From: SM23-32 sp964434535
GTDB taxonomy: Bacteria; Planctomycetota; Brocadiia; SM23-32
Reading direction: 5' to 3'
DNA length: 22,455 nt
NCBI GenBank assembly: GCA_964434535.1
Contig: CAYSWA010000037.1
Span: 1-22,455, forward strand
Part shown: positions 7,292 through 14,600 of the stretch, piece after piece
How the letters are laid out: each line of letters opens with the position of its first letter
Numbering within the stretch: the stretch's first letter is position 1
Made by a program: the position numbers and the translations under genes
Notes under the pieces: generated by a model
Told to the model about the DNA's origin: nothing
Databases searched by the model: none
What the model saw: only the letters and a program-made list of their open reading frames with translations

Positions 7292-8455
7292 TCAGAGCTC
7301 CATCCAGGCGCACTCGCGCTCGGCCGACTCGACGGCGGCGTAGATGAACTTCATCCCCCGCAGCCCGTCGTAGACCGTGGGGAACTTGTAGTCCTCGCTC
7401 GCCATCGGCTCGCCGTCGATGCAGGCCCGCAGCGCTTCGGCGAAGTCGAGGTAGATGTTGGCGAACGCCTCCAGGTAGCCCTCGGGGTGGCCCCAGGGGA
7501 CGCGCGTGACCTCCATGGCCTCGTCGCTGAGGTATTCGTCGCGCCCGCGGGTGTAGACCTGGCGCGGCTCGCCGTAGCGGTAGACGGCCATGTAGTTCGG
7601 GTTCTCCTGGTCCCAGATGATGGCGCCGCCGCTGGCGTAGACGCGCAGCCAGAGGTGGTTCTCCTCGCCGGTGGCGATCTGGCTGCACGAGAGGATGCCC
7701 TTGCCGCCGCCCTCCAGGCGCAGCAGCATGTTGGCGTCCTCGTCCAGCTCGCGGTCGGGCAGGAAGGTGCTCTTATCGCAGCAGAGGGCGGCGACCTTCT
7801 GGCCGGTCACGTACTCCAGCAGGTTGAAGGCGTGGGTGCCGACGTCGCCGATGGTGCCGGCGATGCCGGACTGGGCGGGGTCGGTGCGCCAGATCGCCTG
7901 CTTGCTGCCCTCCTTCTCGTGGGGGTACATCAGGAACTCCTGGAGGTACTCGACGATGACCTTGCGCACCCGGCCCATCTCGCCGCAGAGGAACATCCGG
8001 CGCGCCTCGCGCACCAGCGAGTTGCCCGTGTAGTTGTGCGTCAGGCAGAAGACAAGGCCGGTCTGCTCGACGAGCTTGACCAGGAACTCGGCCTCCTCCA
8101 GCTTGTAGGTCATCGGCTTGTCGCAGACGACGTGGATGCCCGATTCGAGGAACTTGCGCGCGATGGGGAAGTGCGAGACGTTGGGGGTGACGATGGAGAC
8201 GAAGTCGATCCGCTCGTCCTCGGGCAGGGCGGCCTCGGCCTCGGCCATCTGCTCGTAGCTCTCGTAGAGGCGGGCGGGGTCGAGGTAGAGCTGCTCGCCG
8301 GTCGCCTTCGTGTTCTCGTAGTCGCGCGAGAAGCAGCCCGCGACCAGCTCGATCTGCCCGTCCATCGCCGCCGCGATGCGGTGGACGGCCCCGATGAAGG
8401 AGCCCTGCCCGCCGCCGACCATGCCCATCCTCAGCTTCCGCTCCCAGGATTCCAT
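7292..8455 (-). CDS. Gfo/Idh/MocA family oxidoreductase (DKP subgroup)
   Basis: A 387-residue protein. MGMVGGGQGSFIGAVHR carries the nucleotide-binding loop (residues 14-22), VVCDKPMTYKLEEAE has DKP in place of EKP (112-114), and IGDVGTHAFNLLEYV gives D204-x-G-x-H208. The C-terminal motif WGHPEGYLEAFANIY is typical of a longer subgroup frequent in planctomycete-like genomes. A GGGGAGG ribosome site sits seven bases before ATG 8455. It is a different subfamily from the other three Gfo genes in the window, so this is not a recent local duplication. Upstream lies the repeat region and assembly gap, so its promoter cannot be judged. Confidence 0.92.
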   Translation of the reverse strand: MESWERKLRMGMVGGGQGSFIGAVHRIAAAMDGQIELVAGCFSRDYENTKATGEQLYLDPARLYESYEQMAEAEAALPEDERIDFVSIVTPNVSHFPIARKFLESGIHVVCDKPMTYKLEEAEFLVKLVEQTGLVFCLTHNYTGNSLVREARRMFLCGEMGRVRKVIVEYLQEFLMYPHEKEGSKQAIWRTDPAQSGIAGTIGDVGTHAFNLLEYVTGQKVAALCCDKSTFLPDRELDEDANMLLRLEGGGKGILSCSQIATGEENHLWLRVYASGGAIIWDQENPNYMAVYRYGEPRQVYTRGRDEYLSDEAMEVTRVPWGHPEGYLEAFANIYLDFAEALRACIDGEPMASEDYKFPTVYDGLRGMKFIYAAVESAERECAWMEL

Positions 8456-8484
8456 CCGATCCTCCCCTCTCTCAGGAAGTCCTT

Positions 8485-8530
8485 ACCACGAAGATCGCGA
8501 AGGACGACACGAAGCGCACCAAGAACGGCG
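8485..8530 (-). repeat. Dispersed ACCACGAAG-type repeat, inverted copy
   Basis: The plus strand starts ACCACGAAG and ends AAGAACGGCG; its reverse complement aligns along its whole length with the copies at 8696-8749 and 8828-8881, with a few substitutions. Being inverted relative to those, it could form a long hairpin with them, a plausible cause of the assembly break. Confidence 0.85.
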
Positions 8531-8595
8531 GAAACCGACCACGACGACACGGCCTGCGGCAAGCGGGAACGAGGCGTCCCATCCCTGTCGTCCGT

Positions 8596-8695
8596 NNNNN
8601 NNNNNNNNNNNNNNNNNNNNNNNNNNNNNNNNNNNNNNNNNNNNNNNNNNNNNNNNNNNNNNNNNNNNNNNNNNNNNNNNNNNNNNNNNNNNNNN
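8596..8695. other. Assembly gap (100 N)
   Basis: Exactly 100 N. The left flank ends ...GTCGTCCGT and the right flank starts TGCCGTTCTTGG. In the downstream repeat unit the same two pieces are directly joined (8819-8839). The gap is therefore either empty or filled with whole extra units of the same 132-bp tandem repeat. Confidence 0.95.
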
Positions 8696-8881
8696 TGCCG
8701 TTCTTGGTCTCCTTCGTGTCGTCCTTCGTGGTCTTCGTGGTGAACGCCGTAGTGGTCTTCTTGTTGAGTTCGCCGCGGCTTCTGTAGTTGACGGCCGGGA
8801 ACGAGGCGTCCCATCCCTGTCGTCCGTTGCCGTTCTTGGTCTCCTTCGTGTCGTCCTTCGTGGTCTTCGTGGTGAACGCCG
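8696..8881 (+). repeat. Tandem 132-bp repeat, two copies of a 54-base core
   Basis: The 54-base core (TGCCGTTCTTGGTCTCCTTC... to ...GAACGCCG) occurs identically at 8696-8749 and 8828-8881, a period of 132 bases. A 32-base segment starting CGGGAACGAGGCGTCCC precedes the second core (8796-8827) and also the gap (8564-8595). The last copy ends four bases from the stop codon of the next gene. Confidence 0.92.
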
Positions 8882-8885
8882 TTGC

Positions 8886-10031
8886 CTACAGGTTCACCCA
8901 GCCGCCCTTCGCGTTGCTTTCGAGGACGGCCTCGCAGAGCACGATCTCGCGGTGGCCGTCGGCGAAGGTGGCGAAGCCCGGCTCGGCCGAGAAGTCGCCG
9001 GCCTGGATGTAGTCGTAGAAGGTCCGGAAGTGCTGCTTGAAGGTGTCCGGGAAGCCCTCGTTATGGCCGCCGGGGAAGTTCACGTAGGGCCGCACCGGGT
9101 CGCTGACCAGGGCCGGGTCGCGCAGCAGCTCGCTGTTGGGCCCTTCGCGGTTGCCGATCCAGAGCGTGTTCGGCGCCTCGCTGTTCCAGGCCAGGGCGCA
9201 CTTGCTGGCCGCGATCTCGTAGCGCAGGCAGTTCTTGCGCCCCGCCGTGGTCTGGCTGACCCAGAGGCAGCCGGTCGCCCCGCCCTTGAAGTGGAACATG
9301 ATGCAGCCGTAGTCGTCGGTGGCGATCTCGATCGGCTCGGTCTCGAGCGCCTTCTCCTGTTTGCCCTTGAAGGTCTCGACCTCGCCCTTGGGGCGCTTGC
9401 GCACGGGGTGGATGGTGCGCAGGTCGGCGCAGAGCGCCTCCACCTCGAGGCCGGTGACGGCGTGGACCAGGTCCATCCAGTGCGTGCCGATGTCGGCCAC
9501 GGCCCGCAGCTCGCCCCCTTCTTCGGCGAGCACGCGCCAGTTGTAGTCCGTCTCGTAGAGGAGCCAGTCCTGCACGTAGCTGCCGCAGACGGAGTAGACC
9601 TCGCCGGCGCCGCCGCGCTGGACGAGGGCGCGCGCCTCCAGGTTCAGCGGGTAGAAGCGGACGTTGTAGTTGACGGCGGCGGCCAGCTCCAGCCCGGCGG
9701 CCAGCTCGACCAGCTCGCTTGACTGCCCGGAGTTCATCGCCAGGGGCTTCTCGACCAGCACGTGCTTGCCGGCCTGGAGCGCCTGCCTGGCCATCTCGAA
9801 GTGCAGGCGGTTCGGGGTGGCGACGTGCACCGAGTCGACGGCCTCGTCGGCGAGCACCTCGTCGAAGCTCGCGTAGGCGTGGGGCAGGCCGAGCTGTGCG
9901 GCGGCGGACTCCGACTCCGCCTCGTCCACCCCCAGGATGCCGGTCACTGCGACGCCGAGCCGCCTGAGTGCCTCCACGTGCACCGGCCCGATGAAGCCGG
10001 CGCCGACCACTGCTGCGCCTATCTCGTGCAT
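8886..10031 (-). CDS. Gfo/Idh/MocA family oxidoreductase
   Basis: A 381-residue dehydrogenase. VVGAGFIGPVHVEAL gives the GxGxxG motif (residues 10-15), VHVATPNRLHFEMA follows at 68-81, VLVEKPLAMN contains EKP (94-96), and ADIGTHWMDLVHAV has D180-x-G-x-H184. This is the classic inositol/sugar dehydrogenase layout. Start ATG 10031 follows GCGAGGT with a six-base spacer; a GTG at 10046 is open but less likely. It follows the PfkB kinase gene by 84 bases on the same strand and may share its operon, or use a weak promoter with a TAGAAT-like hexamer near 10082-10087. Its substrate may be the sugar or polyol whose derivative the kinase and aldolase handle; that is inference. Confidence 0.92.
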   Translation of the reverse strand: MHEIGAAVVGAGFIGPVHVEALRRLGVAVTGILGVDEAESESAAAQLGLPHAYASFDEVLADEAVDSVHVATPNRLHFEMARQALQAGKHVLVEKPLAMNSGQSSELVELAAGLELAAAVNYNVRFYPLNLEARALVQRGGAGEVYSVCGSYVQDWLLYETDYNWRVLAEEGGELRAVADIGTHWMDLVHAVTGLEVEALCADLRTIHPVRKRPKGEVETFKGKQEKALETEPIEIATDDYGCIMFHFKGGATGCLWVSQTTAGRKNCLRYEIAASKCALAWNSEAPNTLWIGNREGPNSELLRDPALVSDPVRPYVNFPGGHNEGFPDTFKQHFRTFYDYIQAGDFSAEPGFATFADGHREIVLCEAVLESNAKGGWVNL

Positions 10032-10115
10032 CGCTATACCTCGCACTGAAGTTCCCCGGGTGTGTCCCGAACGGCGGCCTATTCTAAGCCGAGGATGCGG
10101 CGGTTGCGAGTGAGA

Positions 10116-11054
10116 TCAGGCCGTGTATGCGCCCAGCGCCGGCTCCGCCGTGCGCTCGTGCTCGCGGGCCATGAATGCCTCGACCTCCTCGGGGGCGATC
10201 GGCACGGTGGCGCCGACCTGCGCGGCGACCATGGCCCCGAGCGCGCAGCCGAGCTCGCAGCACTCTTCCAGCGGGCGCCCGCGCAGCAGCCGGCGGCTGA
10301 AGCCGGCCGTGAAGGCGTCGCCCGCCCCGCAGGCGTCGGCCACCTCGACGCGGTATCCCGGCACGTGCACGCGCTCCCCCCGGGCCGAGGCCGCGTAGGC
10401 GCCCCGGCGCCCGAGGGTCACGACGCAGTGCGAGAGGCCCTGGCGGCGGATGATCGCCTCGGCGAAGGCCGGGATGTCCTTGCCTCCCACGTCGAACATG
10501 CGGCCGAGCTCGCGGGCCTCCTCGTCGTTCAGCTTCAGCACGTCGGCCTCGCGCAGCGACTGCTTGACGGTCTCGCGCGAGTAGCAGTCGCGGCGCAGGT
10601 TGATGTCGAGCAGCTTCAGCGCCTCGGGCGCCGCCTCGAACACCTGGCGCAATGTGGCGCGGGACTGCGGGGCGCGCTGGATCAGCGTGCCGAAGCAGAC
10701 GCAGTCCGCCCCGGCGGCGGCCGCCATCAGGGCGTCGGTCGGCTCGATCTCGTCGTAGGCGACGCCGGCCAGGATGGTGAAGTCCGGCCGGTCGGGGTCG
10801 CTCAGGTCCACCGCGACCGTCCCGGTCGGCGCCTCCTCGTCCCGCTGGACGAACTCGGTCGCCATCCCGAGCTCCTCGATCCGGGCGAACGCCTTGCGCC
10901 CGAGCTCGTCGCGCCCCAGGCGGGTGACGATCACGCCCCGGTCGCCGAGCGAGTTGACCCGGTAGACGAAGTTGAACGGCGCCCCGCCGAGCACCGGCCC
11001 GTCGGGCAGCAGGTCCCAGAGCGTCTCGCCGTAGGCCAGCACGGTCTGCCGCAC
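10116..11054 (-). CDS. PfkB-family carbohydrate kinase (fructokinase-like)
   Basis: A 312-residue ribokinase-family protein. YGETLWDLLPDGPVLGGAPFN (residues 8-28) is the N-terminal substrate region with the GGxPxN motif. DACGAGDAFTAGF (240-252) is the PfkB signature 2 with catalytic base Asp246. VVTLGRRGAYA (211-221) is the ATP-site strand. The family phosphorylates sugars or sugar acids with ATP; this layout fits fructokinase, 2-keto-3-deoxygluconate kinase or 5-dehydro-2-deoxygluconokinase (IolC-like). I chose GTG 11054, which follows GGAGAGGG and lies 17 bases after the HAD gene; GTG 11042 is an alternative. The tight spacing with the HAD and aldolase genes indicates one transcript. Confidence 0.88.
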   Translation of the reverse strand: MRQTVLAYGETLWDLLPDGPVLGGAPFNFVYRVNSLGDRGVIVTRLGRDELGRKAFARIEELGMATEFVQRDEEAPTGTVAVDLSDPDRPDFTILAGVAYDEIEPTDALMAAAAGADCVCFGTLIQRAPQSRATLRQVFEAAPEALKLLDINLRRDCYSRETVKQSLREADVLKLNDEEARELGRMFDVGGKDIPAFAEAIIRRQGLSHCVVTLGRRGAYAASARGERVHVPGYRVEVADACGAGDAFTAGFSRRLLRGRPLEECCELGCALGAMVAAQVGATVPIAPEEVEAFMAREHERTAEPALGAYTA

Positions 11055-11071
11055 GGCACCCTCTCCGGTGG

Positions 11072-11791
11072 TCAGTGGTCGGCGGTCAGTTGCCTCAGGT
11101 CGTCCAGCGTCACCTTCACCTCGGGCGGGTCGCCGAGCTGCTCGACGACCATGTCCGCCTCGGCGAAGTCCTCGCCGCGGCTGTAGTAGCTCATCGTGAC
11201 CAGGCACCACATGCCGGCCGCCTTCGCCGCCATCAGGCCGTTGCGCGTGTCCTCCACCACCACGCAGTCGGCCGGCGCCAGGTCGAGCCGCCGGGCGGCC
11301 AGGTGGTAGACCTCCGGGTCAGGCTTCTTGTTGGAGACCACGTCGCCGGCCAGGATGGCGGCGAAGTGCGCCTTGCGCTCGGGCCCGAGCAGGTTCCCGA
11401 CGACGGCGTGGACGGCCCGCTCGTTCGAGGTGGAGCAGACGGCGAGCGTGAGGCCGCCCTCGATCGCCTCGTCCACCAGCCGCCGCACGCCGGGCCGCAC
11501 GGGGAGCTGCCCCTCCTCGACCATCTCCATGTAGATGTCGGTCTTGAGCCGGTGCAGCTGTCGGATGAAGGCGTCCCGGTCCTCGGCCGCCTGGGGCCAG
11601 CCGACCAGGTTGAAGTAGTGGCGCATGCGCTCCTTGCCGCCGGAGACCGCGAGCAGCTCGCCGTAGAGCTCCACGTCCCACTCCGCGTCGATGCCCTCGC
11701 GGGCGAAGGCGCGGTTGAAGGCGACGCGGTGGCCGTCGCGTTCGGTGTCGGCCAGCACGCCGTCGCAGTCGAAGATCAGCGCTCGCAGCAT
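11072..11791 (-). CDS. HAD-IA family hydrolase (CbbY/beta-phosphoglucomutase-like)
   Basis: A 239-residue protein. IFDCDGVLADTE (residues 6-17) is HAD motif I with Asp8 nucleophile and Asp10. VCSTSNE is motif II. The lysine of VSNKKPDPEVYHLA is motif III. CVVVEDTRNGLMAAKAAGM is motif IV with the Mg-binding acids. A helical cap lies between motifs I and II as in CbbY proteins. Expected role: dephosphorylation of a phosphosugar or a mutase-like activity. ATG 11791 has a clear AGGAGG seven bases upstream, and the gene starts 19 bases after the aldolase stop. Placement between kinase and aldolase suggests it acts on an intermediate or overflow phosphosugar of the same pathway. Confidence 0.9.
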   Translation of the reverse strand: MLRALIFDCDGVLADTERDGHRVAFNRAFAREGIDAEWDVELYGELLAVSGGKERMRHYFNLVGWPQAAEDRDAFIRQLHRLKTDIYMEMVEEGQLPVRPGVRRLVDEAIEGGLTLAVCSTSNERAVHAVVGNLLGPERKAHFAAILAGDVVSNKKPDPEVYHLAARRLDLAPADCVVVEDTRNGLMAAKAAGMWCLVTMSYYSRGEDFAEADMVVEQLGDPPEVKVTLDDLRQLTADH

Positions 11792-11810
11792 TGTGGTCCT
11801 CCTGAGCCGG

Positions 11811-12677
11811 TTAGAGGCCGGCGTCGCCGGCGCGGCCGGCCGAGCCGAACAGCTCCATGTTCGCGGCCATCTCCCGCTTGACGCGCTCGAACTGCGCCCC
11901 GATTGCCTTCAGCGGGTTGTAGTCGCGATGCTCGCGGTGGTGCTCGCAAAGCCCGTCCAGGAAGGCGTACTTGAGCTGGGTCGAGATGTTGACCTTGGCC
12001 ACGCCGAGGGCGATGCAGCGGCGGAAGACCTCGTCGCAGAGGCCGGTCCCCCCGTGCAGGGCGATGGGCAGGCCGGTGCGGGTGGCGATCTCCTCCAGCA
12101 GGTCGAAGCGCACCTGGGGCTCGCCCTTGTAGACGCCGTGGGCGGTGCCGACGGCCGGGGCGAAGGCCGTCAGGCCGAGCGCCTGGCAGAACTCGACCGC
12201 CTGGTCGGGGTCGGCGAGGCCGGCCGCTGTCTCGTCGACCGAGACGTCCTCCTCCACGCCCCGGATGCGGCCGAGCTCGGCCTCGACGCTCACGTCCACG
12301 GGCGCGGCGGCGGCCACCACGCGGCGGCTCATCTCCAGGTTCTCCTCGTAGGGCAGGGCGGAGGCGTCGATCATCACCGAGGTCCAGCCCTCCCGGATGC
12401 AATCCTCGCAGAACTCGACCTCCCGGCAGTGGTCCAGGTGCAGCGCCGCCGGCACGGGCGAGTCGCCGGCGATCTGGCGAGCCCAGCCCACCATCGTCCG
12501 GTGGCCCCAGTGCACTACGGTCTTGACCGAGGTCTGGATGATCACCGGCGAGTCGAGCTCCTCGGCCGCCCGCACCACGGCGCGCATCGAGTTGTAGTCC
12601 ACCACGTTGAACGCCCCGACGGCGTAGCCCCCGTCGCGGGCCGCCTCCAGGATCGGTTTCATGCTGAGCAGCGGCAT
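11811..12677 (-). CDS. Class II (metal-dependent) ketose-bisphosphate-type aldolase
   Basis: A 288-residue protein of the FbaA/GatY/KbaY/IolJ family. VGAFNVVDYNSMRAVV (residues 20-35) is the N-terminal conserved block. ALHLDHC contains catalytic Asp82 and zinc ligand His83, VGTAHGVYKG gives His180 and ALHGGTG gives His208. GVAKVNISTQLKYAF is the phosphate-binding region. These enzymes cleave a phosphorylated ketose to two three-carbon pieces, one being dihydroxyacetone phosphate or a semialdehyde. Fructose, tagatose or 6-phospho-5-dehydro-2-deoxygluconate are possible substrates; the sequence alone does not decide. Its AGGAG ribosome site overlaps the stop codon of the preceding small ORF, so translation is probably coupled. 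Confidence 0.93.
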   Translation of the reverse strand: MPLLSMKPILEAARDGGYAVGAFNVVDYNSMRAVVRAAEELDSPVIIQTSVKTVVHWGHRTMVGWARQIAGDSPVPAALHLDHCREVEFCEDCIREGWTSVMIDASALPYEENLEMSRRVVAAAAPVDVSVEAELGRIRGVEEDVSVDETAAGLADPDQAVEFCQALGLTAFAPAVGTAHGVYKGEPQVRFDLLEEIATRTGLPIALHGGTGLCDEVFRRCIALGVAKVNISTQLKYAFLDGLCEHHREHRDYNPLKAIGAQFERVKREMAANMELFGSAGRAGDAGL

Positions 12678-12688
12678 CTCTGTGGCTC

Positions 12689-12856
12689 CTATTCGGCGTA
12701 GACGGCCCGGCGCGCGGCGGCCACCACGTCGGCGACCTGCGGCACGCAGGCGGGCGGGAGCGTCAGGTTGAACGGGACCGGCATCTCGCGGCGGATCGTG
12801 TACATGGTCGGGTGGAAGCCGACCACCACTTCGGCGGGGTAGGGCGGGCCGCTCAT
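12689..12856 (-). CDS. Small 55-residue protein, unknown function
   Basis: The sequence begins MSGPPYPAEVVVGFHPTMYT and ends AARRAVYAE. It has no signal peptide, one cysteine (Cys37) and no family I recognise. Several signs say it is translated. The ATG at 12856 overlaps the GntR stop codon as ATGA, GGAG sits seven bases before it, and its TAG stop overlaps the ribosome site of the aldolase 11 bases downstream. It fills the space between the regulator and the enzymes exactly. It could be a small enzyme subunit, a regulator partner, or a coupling leader peptide. Alternatively it is the C-terminus of a decayed gene, though the neat overlaps argue against that. Confidence 0.6.
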   Translation of the reverse strand: MSGPPYPAEVVVGFHPTMYTIRREMPVPFNLTLPPACVPQVADVVAAARRAVYAE

Positions 12857-13599
12857 CGGTCTGCTCCGGGCGCGTTCGGGGTGGCGGCGACCAGGAACCG
12901 GTACATGTCCCCGCGGTAGATCGAGTGCTCCATCTCCAGGATCATCTCCTTGCCGCAGAAGGTGACCCCCTCGACGACGAAGGCGGGGATCGGCTCCCCG
13001 GCGCCGGCCCACTCCAGCTCCGGCCCCTCCAGCACCGAGGCGCTGAGCATCTGCTGCACCTCCAGCAGGTGGAGGCCGTATTCGCGCTCGTAGACGTCGT
13101 AGAGCGAGCCGCTCAGGTCCCTGTCGCATATGCCGGGGCAGAAGCGCAGCGAGATGCAGCGGGTCTCCTTCATCATGGGCACTCCGTCGGCCCGGCGCAG
13201 CCGCTCCAGCACGCAGATCGGCCCCTTTAGCGTGTAGGTGCGCCCGTGGATGGCAAGGGAGCGGGGCCGGCGGCGCACGCTCGCCCCGAGCACCTCGGTA
13301 GAGGGGCGGCGGCCCTCCTGGAGCATGTTGCGGGTGAAGCTCAGGATGCGGTCGGCGCTGCGCTCCACGGCGCGGCGGCGCACGAAGGTGCCCCGGCCCT
13401 TGACGCGGCGGGCCCAGCCGGCCCGCTCCAGCTCGTGCAGGGCCTTGCGCGCCGTGGTGTTGCTCACCCCGTAGCGGCGTATCAGCTCGTTCTCGGAGGG
13501 GACGCGCTCGCCGGCGCGCAGCTCGCCGGCGCGGATCGCCGCGACCACGTCCTTGACAATGCGGCGGTACTTGGGCAGCGCTCCTCGCCTGACGGCCAA
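12853..13599 (-). CDS. GntR family (HutC subfamily) transcriptional regulator
   Basis: A 248-residue regulator. Residues ~9-75 form a GntR winged helix: PKYRRIVKDVVAAIRAGEL, then RVPSENELIRRYGVSNTTARKALHEL and KGRGTFVR at the wing. Residues ~90-240 match a UTRA effector domain (typical of HutC members that bind sugars, sugar phosphates or amino-acid derivatives). The start is TTG at 13599, supported by GGGGAGGG five bases upstream; no ATG is available nearby. It heads the operon of small ORF, aldolase, HAD and kinase, so it most likely controls this operon and itself in response to a pathway intermediate. Confidence 0.92.
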   Translation of the reverse strand: MAVRRGALPKYRRIVKDVVAAIRAGELRAGERVPSENELIRRYGVSNTTARKALHELERAGWARRVKGRGTFVRRRAVERSADRILSFTRNMLQEGRRPSTEVLGASVRRRPRSLAIHGRTYTLKGPICVLERLRRADGVPMMKETRCISLRFCPGICDRDLSGSLYDVYEREYGLHLLEVQQMLSASVLEGPELEWAGAGEPIPAFVVEGVTFCGKEMILEMEHSIYRGDMYRFLVAATPNAPGADR

Positions 13600-13640
13600 C
13601 TCGCCCTCCCCGCCGGAGTGCCGGAACCTAACGCACTAAG

Positions 13641-13669
13641 ATGCTACTCCCCCCGCCCCGGCCTGTCAA
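13641..13669 (-). promoter_or_regulatory. Promoter of the GntR-headed catabolic operon
   Basis: On the minus strand: perfect TTGACA (13664-13669), 17-base spacer and TAGCAT (13641-13646). Transcription would start near 13634 with a 34-base leader before the TTG start. The leader begins with TTAGTGCGTTAG, a direct repeat of TTAG that is a possible operator for the regulator, though it is not the usual GntR palindrome. Confidence 0.6.
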
Positions 13670-13707
13670 CGTCGGGCGATCGGGAGGGTCCCGCCGGAAC
13701 AGCAGCG

Positions 13708-13737
13708 TTGATTTCGGGGTCGGCGGGCGGCTACCAT
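13708..13737 (+). promoter_or_regulatory. Possible promoter of the first lipoprotein gene
   Basis: TTGATT (13708-13713), 18-base spacer and TACCAT (13732-13737); each hexamer matches four of six bases. It lies 47 bases before ATG 13784 in the divergent region with the GntR promoter. Confidence 0.35.
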
Positions 13738-13783
13738 CCGTGCGGTCTGAATGTCCGTCTACCGTCAGCCGGGGGCAAGGAGC

Positions 13784-14374
13784 ATGGAAACGCGTCGTCT
13801 CGCCGCACGGGCCGCCTGCGTCGCAGCGCTCGGGCTGGCCCTGGTCGCCTGCTCGGGCTGCGCAGCGGGCCTGGAGTACGGCAAGTACCGCGTCCAGGAC
13901 GCGCTGGACGTGGTCGACGTGGGCTTGACCGTGACCGCGAAGCCCTGCATCGGGCTTTACTGGAACAGCCTGGACGTGTTCCCCGTCGGCTACAGCTACA
14001 TCGACGGATACTTCGTGGGCTGGGGCGGGGGACAGATCGGGGTGACCCGGCACTTCAACGAGTGCTGGGGCCTGGGCATCGGCCACGAGGAGATCGGCTG
14101 GGGAAAGGAGTTCGACAAGGACGATCCCGACACCATGTATACGCGCTACTCAGGCATCCTGGGCACCGTGGTGGCCCCTCATAAGACCAACCCGGGCTAC
14201 ACGCCCTCGTGCGTCCACTTCTTCCCCCACGTCGGCTTCATCGGCCTGGTCTGGAACGCCCGCTACATGGAGATGGCCGACTTCGTGCTCGGCTGGACGA
14301 CGCTGGACATCGCGGGCGACGACGGCTTCGCCGTGGGCAAGTGGGCCTTCCCCTACCGCAAGGAGGAAGGTTAG
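13784..14374 (+). CDS. Lipoprotein of unknown family, paralog 1
   Basis: A 196-residue predicted lipoprotein. METRRLAARAACVAAL forms the signal peptide, with LVAC (residues 20-23) as lipobox and Cys23 as the lipidated residue. The mature part carries QDALDVVDVGLTV (38-50), DVFPVGYSYIDGYFVGWGGG (64-83) and ADFVLGWTTLDIAGDD (165-180). These three blocks recur in the next gene, so the two are paralogs. Many aromatic and glycine residues and alternating hydrophobics suggest a beta-rich outer-membrane-associated fold, but I do not recognise the family. ATG 13784 has AAGGAG one base upstream, a tight spacing; the in-frame ATG 13751 lacks any ribosome site. Function unknown. Confidence 0.75.
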   Translation: METRRLAARAACVAALGLALVACSGCAAGLEYGKYRVQDALDVVDVGLTVTAKPCIGLYWNSLDVFPVGYSYIDGYFVGWGGGQIGVTRHFNECWGLGIGHEEIGWGKEFDKDDPDTMYTRYSGILGTVVAPHKTNPGYTPSCVHFFPHVGFIGLVWNARYMEMADFVLGWTTLDIAGDDGFAVGKWAFPYRKEEG

Positions 14375-14420
14375 GCGCTGCCCCCCCCCTCGCCCGCGCA
14401 CCCCGAGGCGGCGGCATGAA

Positions 14421-14439
14421 GCCGACCGCCCCGGTCGGC
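14421..14439 (+). terminator. Hairpin after the first lipoprotein gene, possible terminator
   Basis: Perfect 7-bp stem GCCGACC / GGTCGGC with a 5-base loop, 47 bases after the stop codon and just before the next promoter. There is no T-tract, so intrinsic termination is uncertain. Confidence 0.35.
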
Positions 14440-14449
14440 AAGCTCGGCC

Positions 14450-14478
14450 TTGACGGACCGCCCGCCCGGCCATATACT
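14450..14478 (+). promoter_or_regulatory. Sigma70-like promoter of the lipoprotein / radical SAM operon
   Basis: TTGACG (14450-14455), a 17-base spacer and TATACT (14473-14478), each five of six consensus bases. The start near 14485 leaves a leader of about 110-115 bases. It probably drives the second lipoprotein, the radical SAM gene and the class V aminotransferase, which follow with 53- and 42-base gaps. Confidence 0.6.
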
Positions 14479-14600
14479 GGCTGGCTCGGGAAGGGGGGCG
14501 GCTCTCGCAAGCCCAGCGGCCCGGCGCGCGCGCGTGCGGCCGGTCGACTGAGGCAGGACGCGCCCCATCTCCTTGCTTCTTTGGCGAGAGCGGTGTGAAC

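Larger units (their letters stand above)
8456..8885. other. Gene-free repeat region with assembly gap
   Basis: About 430 bases between two minus-strand oxidoreductase genes hold no gene. They are made of one inverted and two direct copies of an 'ACCACGAAGG'-type repeat and a 32-base segment present on both sides of the 100-N gap (8596-8695). Open frames here translate to low-complexity repeat peptides and are not real proteins. Confidence 0.85.

Noticed and set aside
8696..8881. Possible CRISPR array
   Set aside because: Only two direct repeats, 54 bases long with one 78-base interval, and further copies occur dispersed and inverted; no cas genes.
8376..9722. Open frames crossing the first N gap
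   Set aside because: They translate N as X and repeat sequence, and run antisense to the oxidoreductase at 8886-10031.
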